Source of the DNA: Acidimicrobiia bacterium
Lineage (GTDB): Bacteria; Actinomycetota; Acidimicrobiia; Acidimicrobiales; CAIXPF01
Reading direction: 5' to 3'
DNA length: 64,000 nt
Assembly: GCA_947476745.1 (NCBI GenBank)
Contig: CANJRG010000006.1
Location: 112,001 to 176,000, forward strand
Each line of letters starts with the position of its first letter. Position 1 is the first letter of the stretch. Below are positions 53,340 through 62,429 of this stretch, one piece after another. A model generated the notes under the pieces. It searched no databases. It was given only the letters and a program-made list of their open reading frames with translations, and was not told the origin of the DNA. The translations under genes were made by a program, and so were the position numbers.

Positions 53340-55147
53340 AGGCAGACACCGTCGAGTTGCTGGGCCTGTTCGATCGGGATATCCGCTACCTGATCCCGAT
53401 CTTCCAGCGCAACTACAAGTGGAACGAGGACGATCACTGGGGTCCACTCTGGGACGACATTCGCGGCGTGGCCGAGGACATACTCGAGTTCGGCGAGGGC
53501 CCGGACCTGCCGGACCACTTCCTGGGGGCGATCGTTGCCGAGCAACAGCCGTCCTTCGGTCGGGATGCCCAGGCGTTGCACGTGATCGACGGACAGCAGC
53601 GGCTCACGACTCTCCAACTGCTTCTCGCTGCGATGCGACGCGTCTGCCTAGCGCGGGCGATGGCGGACGATGCGGAGTACCTGTCAGGTCTCATCGAGAA
53701 CAAGTCGTCCGTGGTCAAGAACCGCGTCGAGCACCAGTTCAAGGTCTGGCCAAATGTGGCCGACCGTCCGGGGTTCGTCGAGGCGATGGGTCCTGGGGCG
53801 GGCGACAGCCGGCCGGAGGCGGCGGTCCGCTACTTCGCGAACTCGATCGGCGCATGGCTCGATCATGGCGACCTCGATGATCCACTCGATGACGAGGAGC
53901 ACAGTGCAGCCGATCGGATGGAGGCGCTCGTCACGGCGGTCACGCGCCACCTGAAGCTCGTGAAGATCGATCTGGAGGCCACGGACAACGCTCAGCTCAT
54001 CTTCGAGACGCTGAACGGCAGAGGCGAACGACTCACCGACGCAGACCTCATCCGGAATCACCTATTCCGACAGGCAGACGATGAGGGCTCCGACGTGCTG
54101 CAACTCCACGAGCAGTGCTGGCGGCAGTTCGACGAGCCGAGGTGGGCGACCCGCGTCGCCCACGGTCGTCACCAGCGTGAGCGCCTTCACATGTTCCTCA
54201 ACCACTGGTTGTCGATGCGGATGGTCGAGGAGGTGCCCGCCGGCGCGATCTTCGGGACCTTCAAGAAGTACGTCGCGCACGGGCGTCTCACGGCGGAAGC
54301 GGTCGCGAAGGACCTCGCCCACTTCAGCGAGGTGTTCGACAGCCTGGACGGGTTCGTCGGGGACTCGCGCGAGTGGTGGTTCTTCCGCCGGATCGGCGAG
54401 ATGGACCTCATCACGGTTTACCCGGCGCTTCTCCACTTGTTCGGGCTGGGCGACGACCTCCCGGTCGAACGGAGACGACGCGCCCTCGTCGCCATCGAGT
54501 CGTTCCTCGTTCGGCGACTCATCGCACGCGACTCCACCCGAAGCTACGGGTCGCTCTTCACCGAGGTGCTGAAGGCAGCGGCAGCGGGGCCGGCGATCGA
54601 CGCCGACGTGCGAATCATCCAACTGCTCGAGGCGAAGACGGCCGAAGCCGATCGATGGCCATCGGACGACACGATGCGATCCGTCGTGCTGAACACCAAC
54701 GTCTACAAGCTCAAGCAGAGCCGGCTGAAGATGGTCCTGGAAGCGATCGAGCGCAAGCTCGTCGAGGGCGGCCGGGCCGAGTCCATCACGCTCGGCCACA
54801 ACCTCTGGATCGAGCACCTGCTCCCGCAGCAGTGGCGTACCGTCGGAGAGTGGGCGTTGTCGAGCGGGCTCCACGATCCGACTCGCGCAGGGCTCGAACG
54901 GGACCACATGCTTCACACGTTGGGGAACCTCACGCTCACGACGTCGAAGCTCGACATCGAGCTGTCCAACCGGCCTTGGGTCGAGAAGGTCGAGCGCCTG
55001 CGAGCGAGCGTGCTCAACCTGAACACGCAGATCTGCACCAGGTACCCGACGAACTGGGACGAGGACACCATTCGCGACCGCGGTGCCGCCTTGGCCGAGC
55101 TCATCATCGAGATCTGGCCGGGCCCGTCGGACCTCGTCGACGGGTGA
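53336..55147 (+). CDS. GmrSD-type DUF262/DUF1524 restriction protein
   Basis: A protein of 603 residues. The DUF262 (GmrS-like) part begins with YLIPIFQRNYKW and has HVIDGQQRLTTLQLLLAAM (about 84-102), the ParB-like nucleotide-dependent core. The DUF1524 (GmrD-like) part near 480-560 shows WIEHLLPQQW and LHTLGNLTLTTSKLDIELSNRPW, the His-Me/HNH-type nuclease signature. GmrSD enzymes are type IV systems that cut modified phage DNA. ATG 53336 is preferred over an upstream in-frame start that lacks homology. Confidence 0.88.
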   Translation: MKADTVELLGLFDRDIRYLIPIFQRNYKWNEDDHWGPLWDDIRGVAEDILEFGEGPDLPDHFLGAIVAEQQPSFGRDAQALHVIDGQQRLTTLQLLLAAMRRVCLARAMADDAEYLSGLIENKSSVVKNRVEHQFKVWPNVADRPGFVEAMGPGAGDSRPEAAVRYFANSIGAWLDHGDLDDPLDDEEHSAADRMEALVTAVTRHLKLVKIDLEATDNAQLIFETLNGRGERLTDADLIRNHLFRQADDEGSDVLQLHEQCWRQFDEPRWATRVAHGRHQRERLHMFLNHWLSMRMVEEVPAGAIFGTFKKYVAHGRLTAEAVAKDLAHFSEVFDSLDGFVGDSREWWFFRRIGEMDLITVYPALLHLFGLGDDLPVERRRRALVAIESFLVRRLIARDSTRSYGSLFTEVLKAAAAGPAIDADVRIIQLLEAKTAEADRWPSDDTMRSVVLNTNVYKLKQSRLKMVLEAIERKLVEGGRAESITLGHNLWIEHLLPQQWRTVGEWALSSGLHDPTRAGLERDHMLHTLGNLTLTTSKLDIELSNRPWVEKVERLRASVLNLNTQICTRYPTNWDEDTIRDRGAALAELIIEIWPGPSDLVDG

Positions 55148-55246
55148 GCTTCCCGGTCGCGACGCAAGTGCTGTGTAGGTGCGTATGAACTACCGTCCGA
55201 TCCCAGTACTTCCGCCCGAGTCACTGACTAGAGAGGACCCAGAGGC

Positions 55247-58200
55247 GTGCGAAACCTGATCCGAGACCGGTTCTCGTACGAGACTGATGAGTCTCGACGA
55301 GGTGGATTCGCCACGGTGTATCGAGGAGTGGACCTCGCCTCGCGGCCGCCGAAGGAAGTGGCTGTAAAGATACTTGACGGCGCCGCTGACACCGAACCGA
55401 TCGTTCAGACCCTATTCGATCGAGAAGTGCAGTCGCTGCTCACCTTGGAGCACCCAAACATCGTCGGCCTAATTGATGCTGGCGTCGACTCTTCTGGCCA
55501 GTACTACCTCGTGCTTGAATGGCTCGAGGACGACCTCCGGTCATGGCTGGAGCGCAACCCAAGTCCTCCGTGGGAGGACTTCGTCATCGAGATTGCCCTT
55601 CCGCTTGCGGAGGCTCTCGCATTCGCGCATCAGCGCCATGTGATCCATCGCGATATCAAACCAGCGAACGTGCTACTCACGAGCGATGGGACGCCCAAGC
55701 TCGCCGACTTCGGCATAGCGAAGATCAAGTCCGACCTGACGATATCGCCGCATACGACGATCGACTTCATCTCCCGCCCCTACGCGCCACCCGAAAAGGA
55801 CTCGACATTCTCGAGGGATGTCTTCGCCTTCGGCGTCCTGGTGCTCAACGCGCTCACTGAGTCCGCCGTGACTGATTTCCCCGACCTCGAGGCGGCCATC
55901 GCTGGCTTGGACGTGCATCCGTCGATTGCCAAGCTCCTGGAGCGCTGCGTCAGCATGACGCCGGACCGTCGACCGAAGAACGGCGTCGTTCTCCACGACG
56001 AACTCCGGGCGATCGTCCATGAGAGGCAGAAGCGGCGACGGGAGCGTCTCAGGATCTGCCTTGCACTTGGCAAGAAGTCCTCGACAACGCTCGAGGAAGG
56101 ACTCGGTCTCTCTGGTGCAGCGCTGAAGGCAGCTGTCGTCGCCGACCTCGCAGACGCACCTGCGGTCCGGTCGGCCGCACCGCCCGAGGTGCTCGGCCAG
56201 GTGGATGGGCGCCAGATCTACCTCGCCGGCGCGGCGTGGAGTTACAGGGTGGCCGCACAGATGGCTTCCGGGCGCCCACCCGTACTGTTCGTCATGAGCG
56301 CGCTGGCGATGCGTAGCGGGGACGCGGACCGCGCGCGCGACCGTGACCTCGTCTTAACGAACGTCGACTTCACGTTCGAGCCGCCACTGAGCGCGAAGCA
56401 GGCCGCCAGTGACATCGGGAGTCTGGTGGCGGAGCTGGACGAGCACATCGTTAGCCGGGAACTACTGGATGAAGAACGTGAACAGCGTCGTCTGCTCGAG
56501 CAATGGCGTGCACAGCTCCACGCTCGCCAGGCGGTAGAGCAGCGGCGCGAGAACCCGCTTCGATACAGCAGCTTCAAGCGCAATGGCCGCCGATTCACCT
56601 TCACGCTCGACGACGAGCCGGACGGGGTCGAGATCGGCGAGCTCCGTCGGATCGAGTCGGAGCGGCGAGGCCGCCCCGCCTCTGGTGAGGTCGAGTCCGT
56701 AGGCGCAACGGAGATTGTGCTGTGGTTCGACGATGATCCCCCCTCGATCCCTAGTTCGGGCAGACTCGTTCTCGATACCGCCGCGGCGAGCATCAAGATT
56801 GACCGCGAGAAGTCCGCACTTCTGGCGCTTATTCATCGGACAGCGGACGTTGTGGAACTCGGGCTCCGCGACATCATTATCGATCCTTCCAGTCAGAGCC
56901 CTCCGAGCGACCTCGTTGTGCCGGAGTGGTTCCGTTCCGATCTGGACTCAGACAAGAAGGATGTCGTTCAGCGGGCGCTCGGGAGCACTGGGATGTTCGC
57001 CGTTGAAGGTCCTCCGGGTACCGGCAAGACGACCTTCATCGCAGAACTCGTGGCGCAGGAGCTTTCCGCACGGCCGAAGTCCCGGATTCTGGTGACAAGC
57101 CAAACGAACGTCGCACTGGATAACGCCCTAGTGCGGATCGCAGATCACGTGGACATCGGAAGGATCGTGCGTCTCGCCGATAGGCGTGCCGCGAGAGTCG
57201 CCGGCGACGCGCAGCATCTTCTGATCGACGCGCAGGTCGAGCGATGGATTGGCGCATCTCGCGTTGCATCCAGAAAGGGCTTCGAGGCGTGGTGCGCATC
57301 GCACGGCCTCAAGCCAGCCGAACTGGAGCTGGCCGGAGGCTTGAGCGAGATAGCGCGACTTCGCGACGCGATGTTCGCTGCCGAGAAGCTCGTGGTGGAG
57401 CGCGAGGTCGCTCTCAGCGGCGGGATGGACGACACAGCAGTTGAGGATCGCCGCGACCTCGAGGCCGACTTGGAGCATCTCAAGGAACGAGCTACTCGCC
57501 TTCGGAGAGACAGTCGAGCTATTGAGGCGAGGGTGGAGAAGCGTGCGAAGGCAGCAGGGATCGACGTAGGGAAGGCTCAGCCCGACGAGTTGCGTTCGTT
57601 CGCCGGTCGAGTATTCGAACGCCTGGGCGCCGAGAAGGTGCGCGCTGAGCTCTTTGTGTCCTGGATGGAACGGTTGGGGCGAGCGGACGATTTCGTTGAG
57701 GCCCTGCTAACGAACGCCCAGGTCTTAGGTGGAACATGTATAGGCGTGGCACGGTACCGGGACCTTCGATCCGTGGAGTTCGATCTGTGCATCGTTGACG
57801 AAGCATCGAAAGCGACGGCGACGGAGACCCTCGTGCCGATGGTGCGTTCGAAGCGCTGGGTGCTCGTTGGCGATCAGAAGCAACTTCCTCCGTTTCAGGA
57901 GGAAGCGCTTCGCGACCGGGAGCTAATCGAGGAGTTCGACCTGGACAGCGTGGAACTGACACGCACGTTGTTCGACCGAATGCTTGCTGGACTGCCGGCC
58001 CATAGCAGGTGCGCGCTGAACGTTCAGAGGCGAATGACGGAGGCGATCGGTGAACTTGTGTCCCGCTGCTTCTACGGGGGTTCACTATTCTCTCTCGGTC
58101 CCGAGCCGCTCCCAGCGCTGCCTGGTCTGCTGCCGCGACCGGTGACGTGGTGGACGACCAGTTCACTGCCGAACCGTCAGGAGGTTCCAGGGGGGATCGA

Positions 58201-58654
58201 TGGACGTAGCTACTCGAACCCCTTGGAAGTGCGTGTAGTCCGCGATCTCGTCTCTCGCCTTAGCTTCATGGCGCGTGCGTCGGCGTTGCCCGAGGGACTT
58301 GAGGTACTTGTTATCGCCCCGTACAGCGCACAGGTGGCTGAGCTGCGGAGGCAGATGGACTCCGTGGCCGGGCAGCTCGGGGCCTTTCGCGTCGAGGTGA
58401 ACACCATCGATGCCGTCCAAGGGCGAGAGGCCGACCTGGTGGTCTTCTCGACGGTTCGGTCGAACTCGTCCGACAAGGTCGGCTTTCTTGAGTCCGACAA
58501 ACGGGCGAACGTGGCGCTCTCACGGGCGCGCCGCGGGCTCATCATCGTCGGAGACTCGGTCTTTCTCGGCGGACCCAAATCACCGTTCCGCGAGGTGCTG
58601 GGCCATATCGAGACCCATCCACAGCACGCCGCCATCGAGGAGGTGCCCGCGTGA
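55247..58654 (+). CDS. Protein kinase-SF1 helicase fusion
   Basis: A protein of 1135 residues starting at GTG. Residues 1-270 are a Hanks-type kinase: RGGFATVYRGVD, VAVKIL, HRDIKPANVLL and ADFGIAKI. A linker domain of charged helices follows. The C-terminal half is an SF1 Upf1-like helicase: FAVEGPPGTGKTTF (about 584-597), TSQTNVALDNAL, LCIVDEASKA (about 846), LVGDQKQLPPF, VNTIDAVQGREADLVVFSTVRS (about 1051) and NVALSRARRGLIIVGD. All kinase and helicase residues look intact. Its stop overlaps the PLD gene start. Defence is a likely role. Confidence 0.88.
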   Translation: MRNLIRDRFSYETDESRRGGFATVYRGVDLASRPPKEVAVKILDGAADTEPIVQTLFDREVQSLLTLEHPNIVGLIDAGVDSSGQYYLVLEWLEDDLRSWLERNPSPPWEDFVIEIALPLAEALAFAHQRHVIHRDIKPANVLLTSDGTPKLADFGIAKIKSDLTISPHTTIDFISRPYAPPEKDSTFSRDVFAFGVLVLNALTESAVTDFPDLEAAIAGLDVHPSIAKLLERCVSMTPDRRPKNGVVLHDELRAIVHERQKRRRERLRICLALGKKSSTTLEEGLGLSGAALKAAVVADLADAPAVRSAAPPEVLGQVDGRQIYLAGAAWSYRVAAQMASGRPPVLFVMSALAMRSGDADRARDRDLVLTNVDFTFEPPLSAKQAASDIGSLVAELDEHIVSRELLDEEREQRRLLEQWRAQLHARQAVEQRRENPLRYSSFKRNGRRFTFTLDDEPDGVEIGELRRIESERRGRPASGEVESVGATEIVLWFDDDPPSIPSSGRLVLDTAAASIKIDREKSALLALIHRTADVVELGLRDIIIDPSSQSPPSDLVVPEWFRSDLDSDKKDVVQRALGSTGMFAVEGPPGTGKTTFIAELVAQELSARPKSRILVTSQTNVALDNALVRIADHVDIGRIVRLADRRAARVAGDAQHLLIDAQVERWIGASRVASRKGFEAWCASHGLKPAELELAGGLSEIARLRDAMFAAEKLVVEREVALSGGMDDTAVEDRRDLEADLEHLKERATRLRRDSRAIEARVEKRAKAAGIDVGKAQPDELRSFAGRVFERLGAEKVRAELFVSWMERLGRADDFVEALLTNAQVLGGTCIGVARYRDLRSVEFDLCIVDEASKATATETLVPMVRSKRWVLVGDQKQLPPFQEEALRDRELIEEFDLDSVELTRTLFDRMLAGLPAHSRCALNVQRRMTEAIGELVSRCFYGGSLFSLGPEPLPALPGLLPRPVTWWTTSSLPNRQEVPGGIDGRSYSNPLEVRVVRDLVSRLSFMARASALPEGLEVLVIAPYSAQVAELRRQMDSVAGQLGAFRVEVNTIDAVQGREADLVVFSTVRSNSSDKVGFLESDKRANVALSRARRGLIIVGDSVFLGGPKSPFREVLGHIETHPQHAAIEEVPA

Positions 58655-60102
58655 TGGACACCGAAGCCGTTTCCGAGCGGAACGCGACTGCGAAGCCCGG
58701 GCACCGACTTCTGGCATGCGAACCAGCGGCACTGCCGTTCTTCGTCATTACCGCTCCTGCGCTGCTTCAACAGAGGAAGCCCATCCCTCCTCTGGACGAG
58801 TACGTGATGCGATCCATCGCATCAGGGCTGAACACGCCGGGCAGCATCGCTGGCTTCCTCGGCTTGGATGAAGCGCTAGTCACGCGGTCTCTAACTCGCC
58901 TGTGGCAGGCAGACCTCATCGAGGTGCCGGCGGGCGGCGCGGGTCGAACACTCCGCCTGCTGGCAGCGGGCACCCGTGCGGTGGAGGAGTTGCTGGAGAT
59001 CGCGCCGGAAGAGGTGGACGTCTGGTTTTCGTTCGACCGCCTCCTGTGGCGACCGTCGCGGGTACACCCTGCGCAGCTTCTCCAGCCGCGAGATGTGCGA
59101 GAGATGGACCTGCTTCAAGTGAAGCCGAAGAAGCTCGCTCGACCGGACATCGACGACCTTCCCGTGTCCCAGGTGGATCCTGCGGTCAAGGCGAGCATGC
59201 GGAGCTCGCTCGGCGAAGCTGACGTCCTGGTCGTGAAGCGCGTCGACCGAGCGGAGCAGAAGTTCCTTCCATGTCACGTGCTCGTCTACGAGTCGCTCGA
59301 TGGCCGCGACCACGCGCTCGAGATCGCGATCGATGGTCGGATCGATGGCGCCATCGGCGCGGCCGTGGACGCACTCGGAGGAAGCGAACACCTCGGGCTC
59401 TCGTTCGATAGTCCCGTCCCCCAGAACGCGCGCGAGGTCGCTGTCGTCCTAGAGGCAGTGCCGACGTCCATCGGACCAGTCATGTCGCTGGACGAGGTGG
59501 ACTCACTCCGGCGGGAGACGGTGGCGGCTTCCGCCGCTGATGAGCAGGTCGCTGAGGTGCAGGGCGCTCCATCGCCACTCCCAACACGGCCACCGGCCCT
59601 GGACGCGGCACAGATCCGCAACATCGATACGTTCGAGCATCCCAACTATCTCAAGGAGGCCTGTCAGTCAGCACGCCGCCGGCTCCTGGTGACTTCGGCG
59701 TGGGTACGCAACGCGGTGGTGAACAAGAGCTTCATGGACGGCCTCTACACGCTTGCCCGCAGAGGCGTCGCCATCCATATCGGCTACGGGATCTCGATGG
59801 ATGCGGATGGATGCGACGAGGCCGCGATGGACCGACTGAACAAGCTGGCTGAGCGGTTCCCGAACGTCGTGGTCGGCTGCCTCGGTTTCACCCACGCGAA
59901 GCTCCTGATCTGGGACGACTCACAGATCACCACGAGCTTTAACTGGCTCTCGTTTCGAGGTGATCAAGACCGCACCTACCGACAAGAGCTGGGCATCCTC
60001 GTCAAGAACCACCCCACCGGGGTCGACTCGCTCTACGAGAGTCAGAAGAAGCTGATCGAGACGACGGCGGGCAAGGTGGTTCGGTCGGCGCCGCACAAGT
60101 AG
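58654..60102 (+). CDS. Phospholipase D-like protein with winged-helix N terminus
   Basis: A protein of 482 residues (a GTG one codon upstream is an alternative). Residues ~50-105 resemble a winged helix (IASGLNTPGSIAGFLGLDEALVTRSLTRLWQADLIEV). The C-terminal PLD fold has one HxK motif in FTHAKLLIWDDSQITTSFNWLSF (about 410-432), preceded by LLVTSAWVRNAVVN. A single motif implies a dimer, as in nuclease-type PLDs. It is coupled to the kinase-helicase gene by TGATG and is the last gene of the element. Confidence 0.83.
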   Translation: MDTEAVSERNATAKPGHRLLACEPAALPFFVITAPALLQQRKPIPPLDEYVMRSIASGLNTPGSIAGFLGLDEALVTRSLTRLWQADLIEVPAGGAGRTLRLLAAGTRAVEELLEIAPEEVDVWFSFDRLLWRPSRVHPAQLLQPRDVREMDLLQVKPKKLARPDIDDLPVSQVDPAVKASMRSSLGEADVLVVKRVDRAEQKFLPCHVLVYESLDGRDHALEIAIDGRIDGAIGAAVDALGGSEHLGLSFDSPVPQNAREVAVVLEAVPTSIGPVMSLDEVDSLRRETVAASAADEQVAEVQGAPSPLPTRPPALDAAQIRNIDTFEHPNYLKEACQSARRRLLVTSAWVRNAVVNKSFMDGLYTLARRGVAIHIGYGISMDADGCDEAAMDRLNKLAERFPNVVVGCLGFTHAKLLIWDDSQITTSFNWLSFRGDQDRTYRQELGILVKNHPTGVDSLYESQKKLIETTAGKVVRSAPHK

Positions 60103-60210
60103 GGCCTTGGAGGCACGGAACCCCGTGGGAGTGACCGCGAGTCGGGGTCGTCCGAGGTGGGGTAAGGCGATTCTCAGGCGGCCAGTAGAAAGTCGCCGAG
60201 GTGGGCGGCG

Positions 60211-60243
60211 CGTGGGGTTATGGGTCGAGTCCCCCTCCGACAC
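60211..60243. other. attR: right inverted repeat plus tRNA 3' end copy
   Basis: CGTGGGGTTATGG (60211-60223) is the reverse complement of 9414-9426. GTCGAGTCCCCCTCCGACAC follows, sharing its last 13 bases with the tRNA. The copy has five Cs where the tRNA has six and lacks the rest of the tRNA, so it is a remnant, not a gene. Nothing else is seen between 60103 and 60210. Confidence 0.8.
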
Positions 60244-60249
60244 TGCAGA

Positions 60250-60265
60250 GTGGTCGTTCGACCAC
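60250..60265. terminator. Hairpin beyond attR, displaced tRNA-Leu terminator
   Basis: GTGGTCG and CGACCAC pair around a two-base loop, 7 nt after the duplicated tRNA end. Before integration it would have stood directly behind tRNA-Leu. The region 60266-60442 shows no supported gene. Confidence 0.45.
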
Positions 60266-60442
60266 ACTCAGAGAGAAGCCCCAAACAGGTAGGGGCAGGG
60301 GCCGGAACCGGGTGCGACAGCGCCGCGACCAGGCCTTTTACCGAATCGAGCCGAGCTGCGGGCCGGCCCGATCGACGGTACCGGGGCGGCAGCGCCACGC
60401 AACCAGGCCCCGAACGCGCCCGGCGCCGACAGGCCGACGCCA

Positions 60443-61078
60443 GTGCGTGGCCGGGTCCCGTCCGGCCTGCTCAGGACCCCCATACCGGCGGAGCCCTCAC
60501 CACAAGTGGGGATTTCCGGGCCAGGACGTGCGCCCGACGAGGAGCTGCGGACGGTCGAGGAGATGCCCCGACTGTCAGCGCTGTCCAACCGTCCCCTCCT
60601 GCGTACCACGGTCACCGAGACCCCTACCACCCTCCAGCCGCGGGTCGCCGCCCGCAAGATCGCCAAGGTCGATGTCACCATCGTCGCCCCGGCCATCGCG
60701 GATCCCGCCGTGCTCGTCTCCCTCAGCAGCGAACACCGTCTATGGGTCAAGAACCTCTTCGACCGCACCGGGGTGCGGTGCCGCCGCTGGCTGGCGGTCA
60801 GCGTCGCCACCGGCTGCATCGAACTCGCCCCCCTCGACGGCGACGACAGCGCCGCAGGCGCCCTCGGGGTGGTCACCATCGACGCCCAATGCCGCATGCG
60901 CCTGCCCGTCGGCCTCGTCCGCCGGCTCGCCGTGCGCATCGCCGACAACGTGCTGGTCACCGCCAGCCCCGACGGGACACGCATGGTGCTGCTCAAACCC
61001 GGCACCCGCGCCGACCTCCTCGCCGCCGCCACCGCCACCGACCCCGATGACCCGACCACCGAGGAGACCGACCGATGA
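60443..61078 (+). CDS. AbrB/SpoVT-like protein
   Basis: A frame of 211 residues from GTG 60443. ATG 60563 (giving 171 residues) is more likely because the first 40 residues are Pro/Gly-rich and unconserved in look. The C-terminal VVTIDAQCRMRLPVGLVRRLAVRIADNVLVTASPDGTRMVLLKPG has the pattern of an AbrB/MraZ-type beta-barrel. Its TGA overlaps the ATG of the tyrosine recombinase. It may be a regulator of that older mobile module. Confidence 0.6.
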   Translation: MRGRVPSGLLRTPIPAEPSPQVGISGPGRAPDEELRTVEEMPRLSALSNRPLLRTTVTETPTTLQPRVAARKIAKVDVTIVAPAIADPAVLVSLSSEHRLWVKNLFDRTGVRCRRWLAVSVATGCIELAPLDGDDSAAGALGVVTIDAQCRMRLPVGLVRRLAVRIADNVLVTASPDGTRMVLLKPGTRADLLAAATATDPDDPTTEETDR

Positions 61079-62057
61079 ACAACCTCGACCCCGCCGAGGT
61101 CATCAAAGCCCTCGCCGCCAGCCTCGGCCTCGGCCCCGGCGACCTACGCACCATCGCCGAAGGACTCTCCGGCCCGGCACTACCCACCGTGCTCGACTAC
61201 GTCGCCGTCGCCGTCGAACGCTGCAGCGCCAAGACCCTGCCCAGCTATGGGGTGCACTTCCGCCGCCTCGCCGACAGCGTCGGCCACAAGCGCCTCGCCG
61301 ACAGCGTCGGCCACAAGCGCCTCGACGAAGTCACCGTCGACGACATCGAAACCCTCCGCAACACCACCCGCGAACGCGCCGCCGCCGCCAAACTCGAGAG
61401 GGCCGAACGCGCCGGCCGGCCGCTGCGCTCCAGCGACCCCGACGCCTACGGCTACGGCGCCGCCGAGAACTGCGTGCGAGCCTGCCGGTTCTTCTTCCGG
61501 GTCGCCGTCAAACAAGGGCTGCTGCACCGCAACCCGGCCATGGACGTCGCCGTCCCCAAACGGCCACCCGCACCCGAACGGCCACTCACCGAGGACGAAC
61601 TCGAAGAGTTCGCGTTCGTCGCCAACACCACCGGCAACGACCCCGAACTCGACGGACTGCTCTTCGAATTCCACCGCAAGACCGCCGCACGCCGCGAAGG
61701 CGGCGTCAACCTGCGGGTCTGCGATCTCGACGAACGCCGCTGCTCGGTCACCCTCACCGAGAAGAACAGCAAGACCCGCGAACTACCCCTCGATCTCGAC
61801 CTGATCCGCCGGCTCAAGACCTTCGCCACCACCCGAGGTGCAGTCGGCCCCGCCGACAAGGTCTTCCGGTCCAGGAAAGGCCAGCCCATCACCCGCCGGC
61901 GCTACGAGGGCATCTACGACCGGCTCGACGAACACACCGAATGGGCCCGCATCCTCGACGTCGGCATCCACTGGCTACGCCACACCACCCTCGACGACGT
62001 CCGCGCCGTCGCCGGCGAACGAGTCGCCATCGCCTACGCCGGCCACGCCGACGAAGG
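61075..62057 (+). pseudogene. Tyrosine recombinase, truncated by an IS
   Basis: About 328 codons remain. The N-terminal SAM-like domain is followed by catalytic-domain motifs: Arg in FHRKTAARREGGVNLRVCDLD, the Lys region VTLTEKNSKTRELPL, HWLRHT and AGHADE. The reading frame then runs into the left repeat of the IS, before the catalytic Tyr. The frame stays open to 62325 by chance. A perfect 27-nt tandem duplication (RLADSVGHK twice) is a second lesion. It lies outside the conjugative element. Confidence 0.8.
61264..61317 (+). repeat. 27-nt perfect tandem duplication
   Basis: 61264-61290 and 61291-61317 are identical and encode RLADSVGHK twice, with a partial third start (RLDE). The duplication is in frame and lies in the N-terminal domain of the recombinase. 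Confidence 0.9.
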
Positions 62058-62108
62058 TGAAGCGCCCCGGGTTCGGTGGAGGCTCCAGCCTTTGAGAACG
62101 ATGGGGTC

Positions 62109-62429
62109 ATGCCAAGCAATGGGAAGTACCCGGACGAGCTACGTGAGCGCGCGGTGCGGATGGTCCTGGATCATCAGCACGAGTACGGGTCGCAGTGGGA
62201 AGCGATGTGTTCGGTCGCCGAGAAGCTGGGACCGAAGCCCGAGACCGTCAGGTTGTGGGTGCGCCAGGCTGAGAAGGATGCCGGTCGCCGGCCCGGCGCG
62301 ACCACCGTCGAACTCGCTGAGTTGAAGCGGTTGAAGCGCGAGAACTCCGAGCTGCGGCGGGCGAACGACATTCTCAAGACTGCAGCGCATTTCTTCGGGG
62401 CGGAGCTCGACCGCCAGTCGAAGAAGTGA
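62109..62429 (+). CDS. IS3-family transposase OrfA
   Basis: A protein of 106 residues. The helix-turn-helix part (ELRERAVRMVLDHQ to AEKLGPKPETVRLWVRQAE) and the leucine-zipper-like end (LKRLKRENSELRRANDILKTAAHFFGAEL) are typical. It appears intact. Its stop overlaps the start of OrfB, the usual site of programmed frameshifting. Confidence 0.88.
   Translation: MPSNGKYPDELRERAVRMVLDHQHEYGSQWEAMCSVAEKLGPKPETVRLWVRQAEKDAGRRPGATTVELAELKRLKRENSELRRANDILKTAAHFFGAELDRQSKK

Larger units (their letters stand above)
9397..60243. mobile_element. Integrative conjugative element in tRNA-Leu
   Basis: The bounds are set by the duplicated tRNA 3' end (shared core CCCCCTCCGACAC at 9398-9410 and 60231-60243) and by a 13-bp inverted repeat just inside each end (9414-9426 and 60211-60223). 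The cargo includes a serine recombinase at the tRNA edge, ParB and ParA homologues, a MobF relaxase, a coupling protein, VirB4, SCO6880, TrbL and VirB8-like proteins, a cell-wall hydrolase, a Tad pilus locus, restriction systems and element-specific promoters. That set indicates self-transfer as single-stranded DNA through a type IV secretion system. I see no VirB11 outside the Tad locus. Confidence 0.9.

Noticed and set aside
61075..62057. Tyrosine recombinase as the integrase of the conjugative element
   Set aside because: It lies outside attR, is truncated, and the serine recombinase sits at the tRNA end inside the element.
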